Shown here piece after piece: positions 7,851-17,155 of a stretch of DNA of 45,432 nucleotides. Under the pieces are notes generated by a model. The model saw only the letters and a program-made list of their open reading frames with translations, was not told the DNA's origin and did not search any database. Source of the stretch: CAZSLC01 sp964607675 (GTDB lineage: Bacteria; Bacteroidota; Bacteroidia; Bacteroidales; UBA932); contig CAZSLC010000015.1 in assembly GCA_964607675.1 (NCBI GenBank), positions 1-45,432 of the forward strand. The letters are read 5' to 3'. The position numbers were made by a program, and so were the translations under genes. The stretch's first letter is position 1. Every line of letters starts with the position of its first letter.

Positions 7851-10469
7851 TTACCCTTTCGTTGCAGTGTCAATCATCAACTGGAGTGCTTCAGAAAGGC
7901 CATTTATATTTTTACCTCCTGCAGTTGCAAGGAAATTTTGGCCACCACCACCACCGTTGATCAATTTGGCTGCTGCTTTGATGTCTTTGGATGCATCTGC
8001 CCCCTCTTTAACAAGATCTTCAGTATACATTAGCACTAAGCATGCTTTGTTGTCATGTGTCTGATATGCCGAGGCGAGCATTGCTCCATTAAATTCACGA
8101 TACAATTCGAATGCCACGTCTTTAATTATCTCTGGTCTAAGTACCCCACGTGCGGTGAATATTCTGATGCCGTTGATAACTTTTGAATCCTCTATGATGG
8201 TCTTTTTAAGGGAGGCAATTCTCTCTCTTGCCACCTCATCCATCTGTTTGCGGAATAAGTCATTTTCATTCATCATTTTTTTGATGCTGTTGAGGACATC
8301 TGGTGAGTTACCAAATATCTCTTTTGCCATTTTAAGCTGACTTTCAAGATTGTCGATTAGGGCCTCTACGTGCGCCCCTGTGGTGGCCTCAATTCTCCTC
8401 ACCCCAGCAGCAACGGCACTTTCTGAAATTATTTTAAGCATTCCTATATTCCCAGTTGACTCAACGTGTGTACCTCCGCAAAGTTCTACTGAATCACCAA
8501 ACTTGATGACACGCACTGAGTTGCCATATTTCTCTCCAAAGAGGGCCATTGCCCCAAGCTCTTTTGCCTTTTCAATGGGGGTATCCCTCATCTCCACTTT
8601 ATGAGAATCCTCCCGTATAAGGCGGTTGACCATTCTCTCTACATCTTTTAGGTTATCTTCGGATATCTTTTCAAAATGTGAAAAGTCAAATCTGAAGTAG
8701 TCTGAAGTGACATAGGAGCCTTTTTGTTCAATATGAGTTCCAAGTATCTTTCTTAAAGAGTAGTGGAGAAGGTGTGTTGCTGAGTGATTTCTCATAATGT
8801 CCTTTCTTCTCTCGATGTCAACTATACCATGGAAAATATCGGTGGGATTGATGGGTATCCTTTCAGCTATGTGAATATTGAGGTTGTTCTCTTTTATTGT
8901 GTTGAGAATTGTTATTTTTTCTCCCGATTGAGATACAATATACCCCATATCGCCCACTTGTCCACCACTTTCTGCATAAAAAGGACTTTTGTCAAATACA
9001 AGTTGGAATAACTCTTTGTTTTTTGCTTTTATTGTTCGGTATCTCAATAATTTAAGATCTGTTTCAGTCTCATCGTAACCAACAAATTCTGTAGAGGTAA
9101 AAGGATAAATCTCTACCCAGTCACCCTCTTCGACTGAGGCTGCATTTCTTGCACGAGCTTTTTGTTTACCAAGTTCAGATTCGAATTCTGGGATGTTTAT
9201 GGTGTAGCCGTGTTCTTTGGCAATTAATTCTGTAAGGTCAATAGGAAAACCAAAAGTATCATAAAGGACAAATGCATCCTTCCCCGATACCTCTTTTGTT
9301 TTTTTATTCTTATCAAGGATGTTGTCCATCAATTTGATCCCTTTGTCGAGCGTCCTTAAGAATGCATCTTCTTCCTCCTTAATGACTTTTTCAATAAGGC
9401 TCTTTTGATGTTTTAACTCAGGGTAGGCGTCTCCCATTATTTCAACAAGGGTAGGTACCAATCTGCATAAAAACGGTTCTTTTAAATCGAGGAATGTATA
9501 GCCATATCTCACGGAGCGGCGAAGAATACGCCTTATTACATATCCAGCTTTGACATTTGAGGGTAATTGACCATCACAGATTGAAAAACTAATGGCTCTT
9601 ATGTGGTCGGCTATGACCCTCATTGCCACGGAAACATCTTCGGATTCATTATATTTCTTTCCGCACATTGCAGAAATTTTTGAAATGAGGGTCTGAAAGA
9701 TATCCCCATCATAATTGCTTTTGTTGTTATTGATGGCCATGACAAGTCTCTCAAGCCCCATACCTGTATCTACATGTTTTTTAGGTAGAACTTCGAGTTG
9801 TCCATTGGCCTTCCTGTTGTATTGGATGAATACAAGATTCCAAATCTCTATCACTAAATGGTGTCCTTTATTAACCATCTCTGCACCAGGGATTTCTCTC
9901 CTTTCTTTATCATCCCTAAGGTCAATATGGATCTCGCTACACGGACCGCAAGGGCCTGTCTCCCCCATTTCCCAAAAATTATCTTTTTTGCTACCGAGGA
10001 TGATTCTATCTTCTGGAAGGAATTTTTTCCATATCTCCTTAGCTTCACTGTCAACGGAGAGATTGTCAGATTCGGCCCCCTCAAAAACAGTTACGTATAG
10101 CCTCTCCTTATCCAATTTATACACATCTGTTAATAGTTCCCATGCCCACTCGATAGCCTCTTTTTTAAAATAATCGCCAAAACTCCAATTGCCGAGCATT
10201 TCAAACATCGTGTGGTGATATGAGTCATGACCTACCTCTTCAAGGTCGTTGTGCTTTCCACTTACGCGAAGACACTTTTGAGCATCGGCAGCTCTCGGAT
10301 ATTTGATAGGGGTGTTTCCTAAAAACCAGTCTTTAAACTGATTCATGCCAGCGTTAGTGAACATCAGCGTAGGGTCATCTTTTACAACCATTGGAGCAGA
10401 AGGGACAATCATGTGTTGTTTTGTCTCAAAAAACTGAAGAAATTTTTCTCTGATATCTTTTGTTGTCAT
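7851..10469 (-). CDS. alaS: Alanyl-tRNA synthetase
   Basis: The product of 872 residues has the class II aminoacylation core (FFETKQHMIVPSAPMV, MFTNAGMNQFKDWFLG, GMGLERL), the editing domain with zinc ligands H562xxxH566 (HSATHLLHYSLR) and C664GGTH668, and a C-terminal DHHA1 domain with NGGGGGQ. Positions match E. coli AlaS almost exactly, so it is complete. It charges tRNA-Ala and clears mischarged Ser and Gly. The frame extends nine residues upstream (to 10496), but the ATG at 10469 (MTTKDIREKF) is the family start and the extension would reach into the -7 box at 10494-10501. It is the first gene of the operon that continues into the LptF-Fmt fusion, thiamine pyrophosphokinase, tgt and lptG. 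Confidence 0.97.
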   Translation of the reverse strand: MTTKDIREKFLQFFETKQHMIVPSAPMVVKDDPTLMFTNAGMNQFKDWFLGNTPIKYPRAADAQKCLRVSGKHNDLEEVGHDSYHHTMFEMLGNWSFGDYFKKEAIEWAWELLTDVYKLDKERLYVTVFEGAESDNLSVDSEAKEIWKKFLPEDRIILGSKKDNFWEMGETGPCGPCSEIHIDLRDDKERREIPGAEMVNKGHHLVIEIWNLVFIQYNRKANGQLEVLPKKHVDTGMGLERLVMAINNNKSNYDGDIFQTLISKISAMCGKKYNESEDVSVAMRVIADHIRAISFSICDGQLPSNVKAGYVIRRILRRSVRYGYTFLDLKEPFLCRLVPTLVEIMGDAYPELKHQKSLIEKVIKEEEDAFLRTLDKGIKLMDNILDKNKKTKEVSGKDAFVLYDTFGFPIDLTELIAKEHGYTINIPEFESELGKQKARARNAASVEEGDWVEIYPFTSTEFVGYDETETDLKLLRYRTIKAKNKELFQLVFDKSPFYAESGGQVGDMGYIVSQSGEKITILNTIKENNLNIHIAERIPINPTDIFHGIVDIERRKDIMRNHSATHLLHYSLRKILGTHIEQKGSYVTSDYFRFDFSHFEKISEDNLKDVERMVNRLIREDSHKVEMRDTPIEKAKELGAMALFGEKYGNSVRVIKFGDSVELCGGTHVESTGNIGMLKIISESAVAAGVRRIEATTGAHVEALIDNLESQLKMAKEIFGNSPDVLNSIKKMMNENDLFRKQMDEVARERIASLKKTIIEDSKVINGIRIFTARGVLRPEIIKDVAFELYREFNGAMLASAYQTHDNKACLVLMYTEDLVKEGADASKDIKAAAKLINGGGGGQNFLATAGGKNINGLSEALQLMIDTATKG

Positions 10470-10493
10470 TTTTTTACATCTTAAAATAGAGCA

Positions 10494-10501
10494 CAAAAAT
10501 A
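10494..10501 (-). promoter_or_regulatory. Putative -7 box for the alaS operon
   Basis: The minus strand reads TATTTTTG, matching TAnnTTTG, 24 bases before the alaS ATG at 10469. It lies back to back with the plus-strand box at 10523-10530. The -33 element is not well defined. Confidence 0.45.
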
Positions 10502-10522
10502 GGATTTTTAAAACAAATAATA

Positions 10523-10530
10523 TAAATTTG
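10523..10530 (+). promoter_or_regulatory. Putative -7 box for the first M23 peptidase gene
   Basis: TAAATTTG matches TAnnTTTG, 27 bases before the ATG at 10558. A possible TTG start at 10528 falls inside this box, which argues for the downstream ATG. Confidence 0.45.
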
Positions 10531-10557
10531 CGACTGCTTTCTTGTAATTTGATTGAA

Positions 10558-11523
10558 ATGGCCTCTAAAAAGCATTATAAAATTAACCCTGAGACTCTGG
10601 AATATGAGATTTATAAAGCATCTGTTGCTAAAAAATTTCTAAAATTTAGTGTATATTTATTTTTTAGTATTGTAGCTTTTCTTGGGATTTTTTATTTGTA
10701 CTCAGGTGTTTTTCATTTTAAAACCCCTAAAGCTATGCTTTTGGAGAGAAAATTACAAGATTGGCATTCTAAAATCGCAGTACTTGACGAGAGGCTCAAC
10801 AAAGACAATGATATTCTTAATGAATTACAATTAAGGGATAATTCTCTTTACCGTCCCATCTTTGGAATGGAGGAGATCTCCGATGATGTCAGAGAGGCTG
10901 GATTTGGTGGTGTAGATAGATATGACTATTTGGAAAAGTATGACCATTCTGGTTTGTTGACCAGTTATGCAAAAAAAATTGATATAGTTCAGAAGAAAGC
11001 TTTCGTACAATCTCGATCTTTTGATGATGTTTCTGCAGTTTCTAAGACCACAGGACTGATGGCATTGTGCATTCCTTCTATTTGTCCTATTGCCCCTAAA
11101 GTTGGAAACAAACTCTCTTCTTTTTTTGGAGTAAGACTTGATCCAGTGGAGAAAAAAGTGTATAGGATGCATGAAGGGATAGATATCTCTTCTTCCAGAA
11201 AGGGGGAGCCAGTCTATGCAACTGGAGACGGAGTAGTTACCAAAGTTGGGTTCAATTTCTTTGGATATGGCAATTACATCATTATTGATCATGGGTTTGG
11301 ATATCAGACAAGATATGCACATTTAAAAGGTTCGTTTGTTTTTGAAAATCAAAAAATAAAGAGAGGTGATCATATCGCCGAAATGGGCTCTACTGGGCGT
11401 TCAAAAGGATTGCATCTTCACTATGAGGTGATTTACAAAGGGAATCCTGTCAACCCACTTAATTATTACAATCCTGAAATTACAATGGCTGAATATGCAC
11501 CTTTGGTAAGAAAAGGGGTATGA
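10558..11523 (+). CDS. M23 family metallopeptidase, membrane anchored (first of two)
   Basis: The 321-residue protein has a cytoplasmic N-terminal stretch, one membrane segment (about 33-55), a coiled-coil-like region (LERKLQDWHSKIAVLDERL and onward) and a C-terminal LytM domain. The domain keeps the zinc ligands: H in RMHEGIDIS with its Asp, and HLHYE near the end. Such proteins cut peptidoglycan cross-bridges, or bind them as regulators when ligands are lost; here they are kept. The start at 10558 (MASKKHYKINPETLEYE) is chosen because the upstream frame begins inside the promoter box. Its stop overlaps the next gene by 4 bases (ATGA), which encodes a second protein of the same build. Confidence 0.9.
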   Translation: MASKKHYKINPETLEYEIYKASVAKKFLKFSVYLFFSIVAFLGIFYLYSGVFHFKTPKAMLLERKLQDWHSKIAVLDERLNKDNDILNELQLRDNSLYRPIFGMEEISDDVREAGFGGVDRYDYLEKYDHSGLLTSYAKKIDIVQKKAFVQSRSFDDVSAVSKTTGLMALCIPSICPIAPKVGNKLSSFFGVRLDPVEKKVYRMHEGIDISSSRKGEPVYATGDGVVTKVGFNFFGYGNYIIIDHGFGYQTRYAHLKGSFVFENQKIKRGDHIAEMGSTGRSKGLHLHYEVIYKGNPVNPLNYYNPEITMAEYAPLVRKGV

Positions 11524-12473
11524 AACGTTATAAATTTGACCGGGATCAACTCAAATTAAAAGAAGTAAGAGTATCCATTTGGGGATATATCAAAAGAGGC
11601 GTAGTCATTTTGGTCTCTGTCGTTGTGTTGTCAATTCTCTACTATGCCGTTTTTGCAATCTTTTTTAACACTGAAAAGGAGAAAGATTATTTGATGGAGA
11701 ATAGGGTATATGAAAAAGAGTATGAACAAATGAAAGATAAAGTGGAGTTGGTCGATCAGGTGATTAATAATCTTACAATCAGGGATCAGGAAATATATGA
11801 GGATATATTTAACGCAAAGCCACAATTGCTATCAATGATGTATGACAAAAATGAATTGGATTTGATTGATACCACCTCTTTAGAGGTAATCGGAAGATAT
11901 ACAGCAAATTCATTAGATAAATTGACCACAAAGTCAGATATATGTGATGAATACTTAAGAGAAATAAGTGATATAATAAAAGACTCACTCTTTTTAGTTG
12001 ATCATATTCCCTCTATTTCTCCAATTAAGAATTTTTCTGTCATGCAAACAGGTGCATCAATTGGGAAAAAAATTCATCCTTTCTATAAAACCTTGAATGA
12101 GCACAACGGAATAGATTTGATAACTACAACAGGTACATCCGTTTTAGCAACAGCAAATGGAGTAGTTGACAATGTTAAAAAGTCAAAGACAGACCAAGGA
12201 AATGTGATAGTTATAGATCATGGGAATGGATATATGACGACATACGCACATTTGTCTGACATATTGGTTCGCAAGGGTAGTGTGGTTAAGCAAGGTAGTA
12301 TCATTGGAAGAGTTGGTGTGTCAGGAAAGACCTTTGCTCCTCATCTACATTACGAAGTTATTAAAGATAACAAATATCAAGACCCTATTAATTATTTTTT
12401 TGCAGAACTATCTCCAATATCCTATCGTGAGATGTTGATGATAGCACTGAATACGGGACAATCATTAGATTAA
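11520..12473 (+). CDS. M23 family metallopeptidase, membrane anchored (second of two)
   Basis: This 317-residue protein repeats the architecture of its upstream neighbour: short N-terminal cytoplasmic part, a membrane segment around residues 22-45, a charged helical stretch (EKEYEQMKDKVELVDQVI), and a LytM domain with NEHNGIDLI and HLHYEVI, so the zinc ligands are present. The two proteins also share the block with LNxxxxRDxxxYxxIF(N/G) before the domain, pointing to an old tandem duplication that has diverged a great deal. They probably act in the periplasm as a pair on peptidoglycan. The stop at 12473 is 16 bases before the MerR start. Confidence 0.9.
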   Translation: MKRYKFDRDQLKLKEVRVSIWGYIKRGVVILVSVVVLSILYYAVFAIFFNTEKEKDYLMENRVYEKEYEQMKDKVELVDQVINNLTIRDQEIYEDIFNAKPQLLSMMYDKNELDLIDTTSLEVIGRYTANSLDKLTTKSDICDEYLREISDIIKDSLFLVDHIPSISPIKNFSVMQTGASIGKKIHPFYKTLNEHNGIDLITTTGTSVLATANGVVDNVKKSKTDQGNVIVIDHGNGYMTTYAHLSDILVRKGSVVKQGSIIGRVGVSGKTFAPHLHYEVIKDNKYQDPINYFFAELSPISYREMLMIALNTGQSLD

Positions 12474-12489
12474 TTTAAAATTGAAAGAT

Positions 12490-12828
12490 ATGCCATACAA
12501 AGAAACGCAAATTGACAAGGTCTATACTATAGGTGAAGTGGCCGATATGTTTTCTGAAAATGCCTCTCTGATTCGCTTCTGGTCCGATAAATTTCCAGAA
12601 TTTATAAAACCACAAAGAAATAAAAAAGGGAACAGACGCTATTCGAAACAGGATATTGAGAATCTTAAATCGATTTATTTCCTTGTTAAAGAGAAGGGAT
12701 TGACTCTTGAAGGGGCAAGACAAAAAATGAAATCAGACAAGATAGGTGTAGATAAGATGACTGAAATATCTAATAGGTTGAATTCCATTAAAAATCAACT
12801 GCTCGAAATTTCTAAATCACTTGATTGA
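12490..12828 (+). CDS. MerR family transcriptional regulator
   Basis: The protein has 112 residues. A MerR-type winged helix is visible at the N-terminus: YTIGEVADMF, then ASLIRFWSDKFPEF, KPQRNKKGNRRYSKQDIENL, followed by a short helix and a C-terminal dimerising coiled coil. It lacks a separate ligand-binding domain, so its effector is unknown. The frame is open from a TTG at 12481; the ATG at 12490 (MPYKETQIDKVYTIGE) is more likely. Genes of this type next to a Nif3-like gene are common in Bacteroidota, so I expect a housekeeping rather than a resistance role, but this is an inference. Confidence 0.88.
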   Translation: MPYKETQIDKVYTIGEVADMFSENASLIRFWSDKFPEFIKPQRNKKGNRRYSKQDIENLKSIYFLVKEKGLTLEGARQKMKSDKIGVDKMTEISNRLNSIKNQLLEISKSLD

Positions 12829-13607
12829 TGATGAAAGCTCGTGATATTGCACAGATAATTGAACAATATGCACCCCTCTCTTTGCAAGAAGAGTGGGACA
12901 ATGCAGGTTTTTGTATCGGTGATCCAGATCAGTTGGTCTCATCTCTACTTGTAGGCTTTGATTGCACTGCCTCTTTAATAGAGGAGGCAATTGAGAAAAA
13001 TGCAGATATGGTAATTACACATCACCCATTGATATTTGGTGGAATTAAAACTATATCTCCTAACAATGATCTAGGCAGAGCAATAATCACTGCTATTAAG
13101 CATGATATCGTAGTGTATAGCGCCCATACCAATATAGACAAAGTAATAACTGGAGTAAGTGGCCAAATGGCCAATAGGCTCAATTTGAATGATATAAAGA
13201 TATTGGATGAAGATAAATTTGATGCAAATGTAGGACTTGGAGTTGTGGGCACATTGCAACAACCCCTCTCTCCTTGTGACTTTGTAGATTTGGTTAAGAA
13301 TGCATTTTCATTAAAAATGGTGAGATCCTCAAAACCTACAACTAAGCAGATTTGTAAGGTAGCTTTATGCGGTGGAAGTGGCCGTTCTCTCGTTCAAAAA
13401 GCAAAAGATATAGGTGCTGACGCATATATTTGCGGGGATATGACATATCATGATTTTGTGTCAGATAACGATTTAATGATTATAGATATAGGTCATTACG
13501 AGAGTGAAATAGATATAGTTAAAATATTCTATAACATAGTTAAAGAAAAATTTCCTACCTTTGCCGTCCAAATGGCTGAGAATAAAAATTTAGTATATTA
13601 TTTTTGA
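12828..13607 (+). CDS. Nif3-like dinuclear metal centre protein (YbgI type)
   Basis: This 259-residue protein has the metal-ligand motifs of the family: THHPLIFGG, SAHTNID and near the C-terminus DIGHYESE. N-terminal EEWDNAGFCIGD is also diagnostic. The length corresponds to the short YbgI form, without the central extra domain that many Bacteroidota members carry. The biochemical role is unsettled; it is often named GTP cyclohydrolase 1 type 2 homologue, which should be read with care. The ATG at 12828 overlaps the MerR stop by one base (TGATG); the ATG at 12831 is an alternative. It is followed by the zinc-ribbon protein after 3 bases. Confidence 0.9.
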   Translation: MMKARDIAQIIEQYAPLSLQEEWDNAGFCIGDPDQLVSSLLVGFDCTASLIEEAIEKNADMVITHHPLIFGGIKTISPNNDLGRAIITAIKHDIVVYSAHTNIDKVITGVSGQMANRLNLNDIKILDEDKFDANVGLGVVGTLQQPLSPCDFVDLVKNAFSLKMVRSSKPTTKQICKVALCGGSGRSLVQKAKDIGADAYICGDMTYHDFVSDNDLMIIDIGHYESEIDIVKIFYNIVKEKFPTFAVQMAENKNLVYYF

Positions 13608-13610
13608 AAA

Positions 13611-14432
13611 ATGGCTACAACAAAAAAGAAAATAGACACTCCTATAGATAGAAGAGAGACTTTTGTATCTGCTTCTAAGATGTTGAACGACTCCGAAGCT
13701 ATGGAATTAAAGCTTCATACCCTTTATGTGATACAGCAATTAGACACCAAAATTGATCAAATTCATCTTTTAAGAGGTGAATTACCTGAGGAAGTTAAAG
13801 AACTTGAAGACGAGATAGAGGGTTTAAAAACTCGCATTTCGAGAATTCAAACTGAGTCAAAAGATCTTGAAAGGGGTGTAGCTATATTGAAAGAAAATAT
13901 GCTCAATGCTAAATCTCTTATTGCAAAGTATGAAGATCAAAGGAATAATGTTAAAAATAGCAGAGAATATGATTCATTATCAAAGGAGATCGAATTCCAA
14001 GGGCTTGAGGTAGAGCTTGCAGAGAAGAGAATTAATGAAAACAATGCTCGTCTTGCTGAAAAAAAGAGCCTTGTCGAAGAGGCAAAAATCACCTTATCTG
14101 GTAGAGAAATAGACTTGGAAAATAAAAATAAAGAGCTTGTAACTATTATTGAAGAGACTGCTAAAGAGGAAGAGCAACTTGTTAAAAAGTTGAATGAGAT
14201 GAAGAAAAACATTGACGAGAGGATGCTCGTTGCTTATGATAAAGTTCGTTCTAATGCTCGTAACCATTTGGCAGTAGTGACTGTTAAAAGAGATGCTTGT
14301 GGAGGTTGCTTTAATAAAATACCACCTCAAAGACAACTCGATATTCGTATGAATAAAAAAGTTATTGTTTGTGAATATTGTGGCAGAATCCTCGTAAGCC
14401 CTGAGTTTGAAGAAAATATCGAAAACGAATAA
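13611..14432 (+). CDS. Coiled-coil protein with C4 zinc ribbon
   Basis: A 273-residue soluble protein. Residues about 35-210 form a long, highly charged coiled coil (ELEDEIEGLKTRISRIQTES and similar). The C-terminus is a zinc ribbon: CGGCFNKIPPQ, then VCEYCGRIL, giving four cysteines in two CxxC pairs. This is the C4-type zinc ribbon family found widely in bacteria (CT398-like), usually located beside a Nif3-like gene, as here. No enzymatic activity is known; a role in protein or nucleic acid binding is a guess from the fold. It sits 3 bases behind Nif3 and 5 bases before the aminotransferase. Confidence 0.88.
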   Translation: MATTKKKIDTPIDRRETFVSASKMLNDSEAMELKLHTLYVIQQLDTKIDQIHLLRGELPEEVKELEDEIEGLKTRISRIQTESKDLERGVAILKENMLNAKSLIAKYEDQRNNVKNSREYDSLSKEIEFQGLEVELAEKRINENNARLAEKKSLVEEAKITLSGREIDLENKNKELVTIIEETAKEEEQLVKKLNEMKKNIDERMLVAYDKVRSNARNHLAVVTVKRDACGGCFNKIPPQRQLDIRMNKKVIVCEYCGRILVSPEFEENIENE

Positions 14433-14437
14433 TATAT

Positions 14438-15637
14438 ATGGAAAAAAAGCCCTACAATTTAAGGGAGCTTTTCTTTCAATATGTCGCTCAAACATCATCA
14501 GCCCCCATAGGACTCAATGTCGATAGGGCAGATGGTGTTTTTTTATATTCCGAGGGCAAAAAATATTTTGATCTTGTCTCAGGGGTATCTGTGAGCAACA
14601 TTGGTCACGGTAATAAAGAAGTTACTGATGCAGTAAAAGCTCAAGTTGACAATTATTTTCATTTGATGGTATATGGTGAGATGGTCCAGGCCCCTCAGGT
14701 GCTTCATGCATCTCTTCTCTCATCGATATTGCCAGAGTCCCTTAGGTCGATTTATTATGTTAATTCGGGGAGTGAAGCCAACGAAGGGGCTCTCAAATTG
14801 GCCAAGCGAGTTACAGGAAGGAGAGAGATTATCAGTTGCAAAAATGGCTATCATGGCTCCACACATGGGGCATTGAGTGTCATGGGCAACGAGGCAATGA
14901 AGAGTGCATTTAGGCCCCTTCTTCCCATGAGAAGTGAAATAGTTTTTAACAATGCAGAAGATTTGGAAAAAATCACAAATCAGACGGCATGTGTTATCAT
15001 GGAGCCTGTACAGGGTGAAGGGGGGGTGGTTACCCCAATCAACGGCTACCTCAAAAAGGTGAGAGAGCGATGCACACAGGTTGGGGCAATGTTGATATTT
15101 GATGAGGTCCAAACGGCCTTCGGTAGAACTGGTAAAATGTTTGCCTTCGAAAAATATGGAGTGATACCAGATATCCTCACCCTTGCTAAAGCCTTAGGGG
15201 GAGGGATGCCACTTGGAGCATTTATTTCCTCTAAAAAAAATATGGAGGCCTTGCAGAGCAATCCCATCCTTGGCCACATAACCACATTTGGTGGGCATCC
15301 TGTTTGTTGTGCTGCGGCATTAGCCTCATTGAAAATATTGCTTAGAGAGAATTGGATCTCTAAAGTAGAAGAAAAATCTCTTCATATTGAAAATAGGTTG
15401 AAAGCCCATCCTAAAGTTAAAGAAATAAGAAGGGCGGGACTCTTGATAGCCATCGATTTAGGGAGAGAAGATTATGCTTCAAAAATAATTCCTCTTCTCC
15501 TTGAAGAGGGGGTGATAAGTGATTATTTTTTATTTAATCCCACCTCATTTAGAATTGCACCGCCTCTCTCTATCAGCGACTTAGAGATTGATGAGGCGAT
15601 TGATGCAGTTATTAAGGCTATTGATAAATTAGATTGA
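14438..15637 (+). CDS. Class III PLP-dependent aminotransferase
   Basis: The 399-residue protein shows the fold-type I class III signature: NSGSEANEGALKLAK, GYHGSTHGALSVMG, EPVQGEGG, FDEVQTAFGRTG with Asp222 for the pyridine nitrogen, and TLAKALGGGMPLG with the PLP lysine K251. Related enzymes are N-acetylornithine, GABA and ornithine aminotransferases. The substrate cannot be told from the sequence, and no arginine or GABA pathway genes lie nearby. The gene belongs to a plus-strand chain between the zinc-ribbon gene and dnaB, so the neighbours do not help. Confidence 0.88.
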   Translation: MEKKPYNLRELFFQYVAQTSSAPIGLNVDRADGVFLYSEGKKYFDLVSGVSVSNIGHGNKEVTDAVKAQVDNYFHLMVYGEMVQAPQVLHASLLSSILPESLRSIYYVNSGSEANEGALKLAKRVTGRREIISCKNGYHGSTHGALSVMGNEAMKSAFRPLLPMRSEIVFNNAEDLEKITNQTACVIMEPVQGEGGVVTPINGYLKKVRERCTQVGAMLIFDEVQTAFGRTGKMFAFEKYGVIPDILTLAKALGGGMPLGAFISSKKNMEALQSNPILGHITTFGGHPVCCAAALASLKILLRENWISKVEEKSLHIENRLKAHPKVKEIRRAGLLIAIDLGREDYASKIIPLLLEEGVISDYFLFNPTSFRIAPPLSISDLEIDEAIDAVIKAIDKLD

Positions 15638-15664
15638 TAATATTATTTTTACAAGAAAAATGTA

Positions 15665-17155
15665 ATGGCAAAAACTTTGTACGAAAAGAAAAAAAGCAAG
15701 GAAGATAAATTTAAAACCATAGATACTATTGGTCTAGATGCTGGTAAAATTCCCCCTCAGGCTATTGATATAGAGGAGGCGGTGATTGGTGCTTTGCTTG
15801 TTGAGCCCAATGCCGTTGCAGATGCTCTCGACACATTAAATGAAGATTGCTTTTACAAAGAAGTAAATAGAAAAATATTTAAAGCTATTTCATCCCTCTA
15901 TTCTCAACACTCTCCGATTGATATCCTCACTGTTGCAGAAGAGCTTAAGAAAGATGATAGCCTTGACTTGATTGGAGGGCCATATTATCTCAGTCAGTTA
16001 AGTTCTAAAATAGGAGCTGCAGCACACTTAGATTACCACATAAAGATATTGTTGCAAAAGTTTATCCAGAGGGAGCTAATATCAATATCATACGATGTAC
16101 AAAAAGACTCTTTTGACGATACCTTATCTGTTGATGATCTTTTAGACAGTGCGCAACAGAAACTTTTTACCCTTGCAGACAGAAATATTAAAGTTGAAAC
16201 AAAACCCATAAGAGAGATTCTAAATGAGACCTTTGCAGAGATAGATTCTTATAGGGATAGAAGTGATGGTTTAAGTGGTTTGGCCTCCGGATATACAGAA
16301 ATTGACAAATGCACCCTCGGATGGCAAAAATCGGACTTGATAATTGTGGCGGCCCGTCCAGCAATGGGGAAAACAGCATTTGTATTAACCATGGCAAGAA
16401 ATATGACAGTCGATCACAATATTCCTGTTGCTTTTTTCTCGCTTGAGATGTCTTCTGTGCAGTTGGCCAAAAGGCTATTGGTAGCAGAAACAGGGCTCTC
16501 TTCTGACCAAATAAGGGGAGGGAAGAGATTGGCTGAACATGAGCTTATACAAATCAAAGAGAGGACCAAGGCTCTGGCAAAAGCCCCTTTGTATATAGAC
16601 TCCACCCCTTCGTTGTCAATATACGAGTTTAGATCAAAAGCACGTAAATTGGTAAGAAATGCAAATGTAAAGATGATTATCATTGACTATCTGCAACTCA
16701 TGACGGGCCCCCCTGAATTGAGAGGGATGAGGGAACAGGAGGTGGCAAATATCTCTCGTTCATTGAAATCTATAGCAAAAGAGCTATCCATACCGATTAT
16801 CGCACTTTCTCAGTTGAGTCGTGCAGTTGAGGTTAGGGGTGGGGCAAGAAGGCCTCAGTTGAGCGACCTGCGTGAATCTGGTTCCATTGAACAGGACGCA
16901 GATATAGTATTATTTATTCATAGACCTGATTATTACGGTCTGCAGGAGGATCCCTCGCAACAAGGTTTGTCTGAAATTATTATTGCAAAACACAGAAATG
17001 GCTCAACAAAGGATATTAAGATGAAGTTTAGATCTTCAGAGGCAAAATTTGTGGATCTAAATGAGGTAGAGTACTCTTCGATGGATGGAGTCAATGATAC
17101 ATATAGCTCAAAAATGAATAGAGAAGAGTTTATTGAGAATAATGAGTTTAATTAG
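15665..17155 (+). CDS. dnaB: Replicative DNA helicase
   Basis: DnaB of 496 residues, close to the family norm. The N-terminal domain starts at IPPQAIDIEEAVIGALLVEP. The RecA-type ATPase follows with Walker A ARPAMGKTAF (K236), Walker B IIIDYLQLM, the DnaB motif QLSRAVEVRGG and arginine-finger region EQDADIVLFIHRP. It unwinds DNA ahead of the replication fork as a hexamer. No intein is present. The C-terminal 40 residues are acidic and variable, as usual. The DUF3108 gene begins inside its last codons (14-base overlap), which ties the helicase to the envelope and Rnf genes downstream in one transcript. Confidence 0.96.
   Translation: MAKTLYEKKKSKEDKFKTIDTIGLDAGKIPPQAIDIEEAVIGALLVEPNAVADALDTLNEDCFYKEVNRKIFKAISSLYSQHSPIDILTVAEELKKDDSLDLIGGPYYLSQLSSKIGAAAHLDYHIKILLQKFIQRELISISYDVQKDSFDDTLSVDDLLDSAQQKLFTLADRNIKVETKPIREILNETFAEIDSYRDRSDGLSGLASGYTEIDKCTLGWQKSDLIIVAARPAMGKTAFVLTMARNMTVDHNIPVAFFSLEMSSVQLAKRLLVAETGLSSDQIRGGKRLAEHELIQIKERTKALAKAPLYIDSTPSLSIYEFRSKARKLVRNANVKMIIIDYLQLMTGPPELRGMREQEVANISRSLKSIAKELSIPIIALSQLSRAVEVRGGARRPQLSDLRESGSIEQDADIVLFIHRPDYYGLQEDPSQQGLSEIIIAKHRNGSTKDIKMKFRSSEAKFVDLNEVEYSSMDGVNDTYSSKMNREEFIENNEFN

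Noticed and set aside
7453..8064. 203-residue open frame on the plus strand across alaS and the permease
   Set aside because: It is antisense to two well-identified genes and shows no protein family features.
9715..10173. 152-residue open frame on the plus strand
   Set aside because: It lies wholly antisense to the alaS catalytic domain and has no recognisable domain or promoter.
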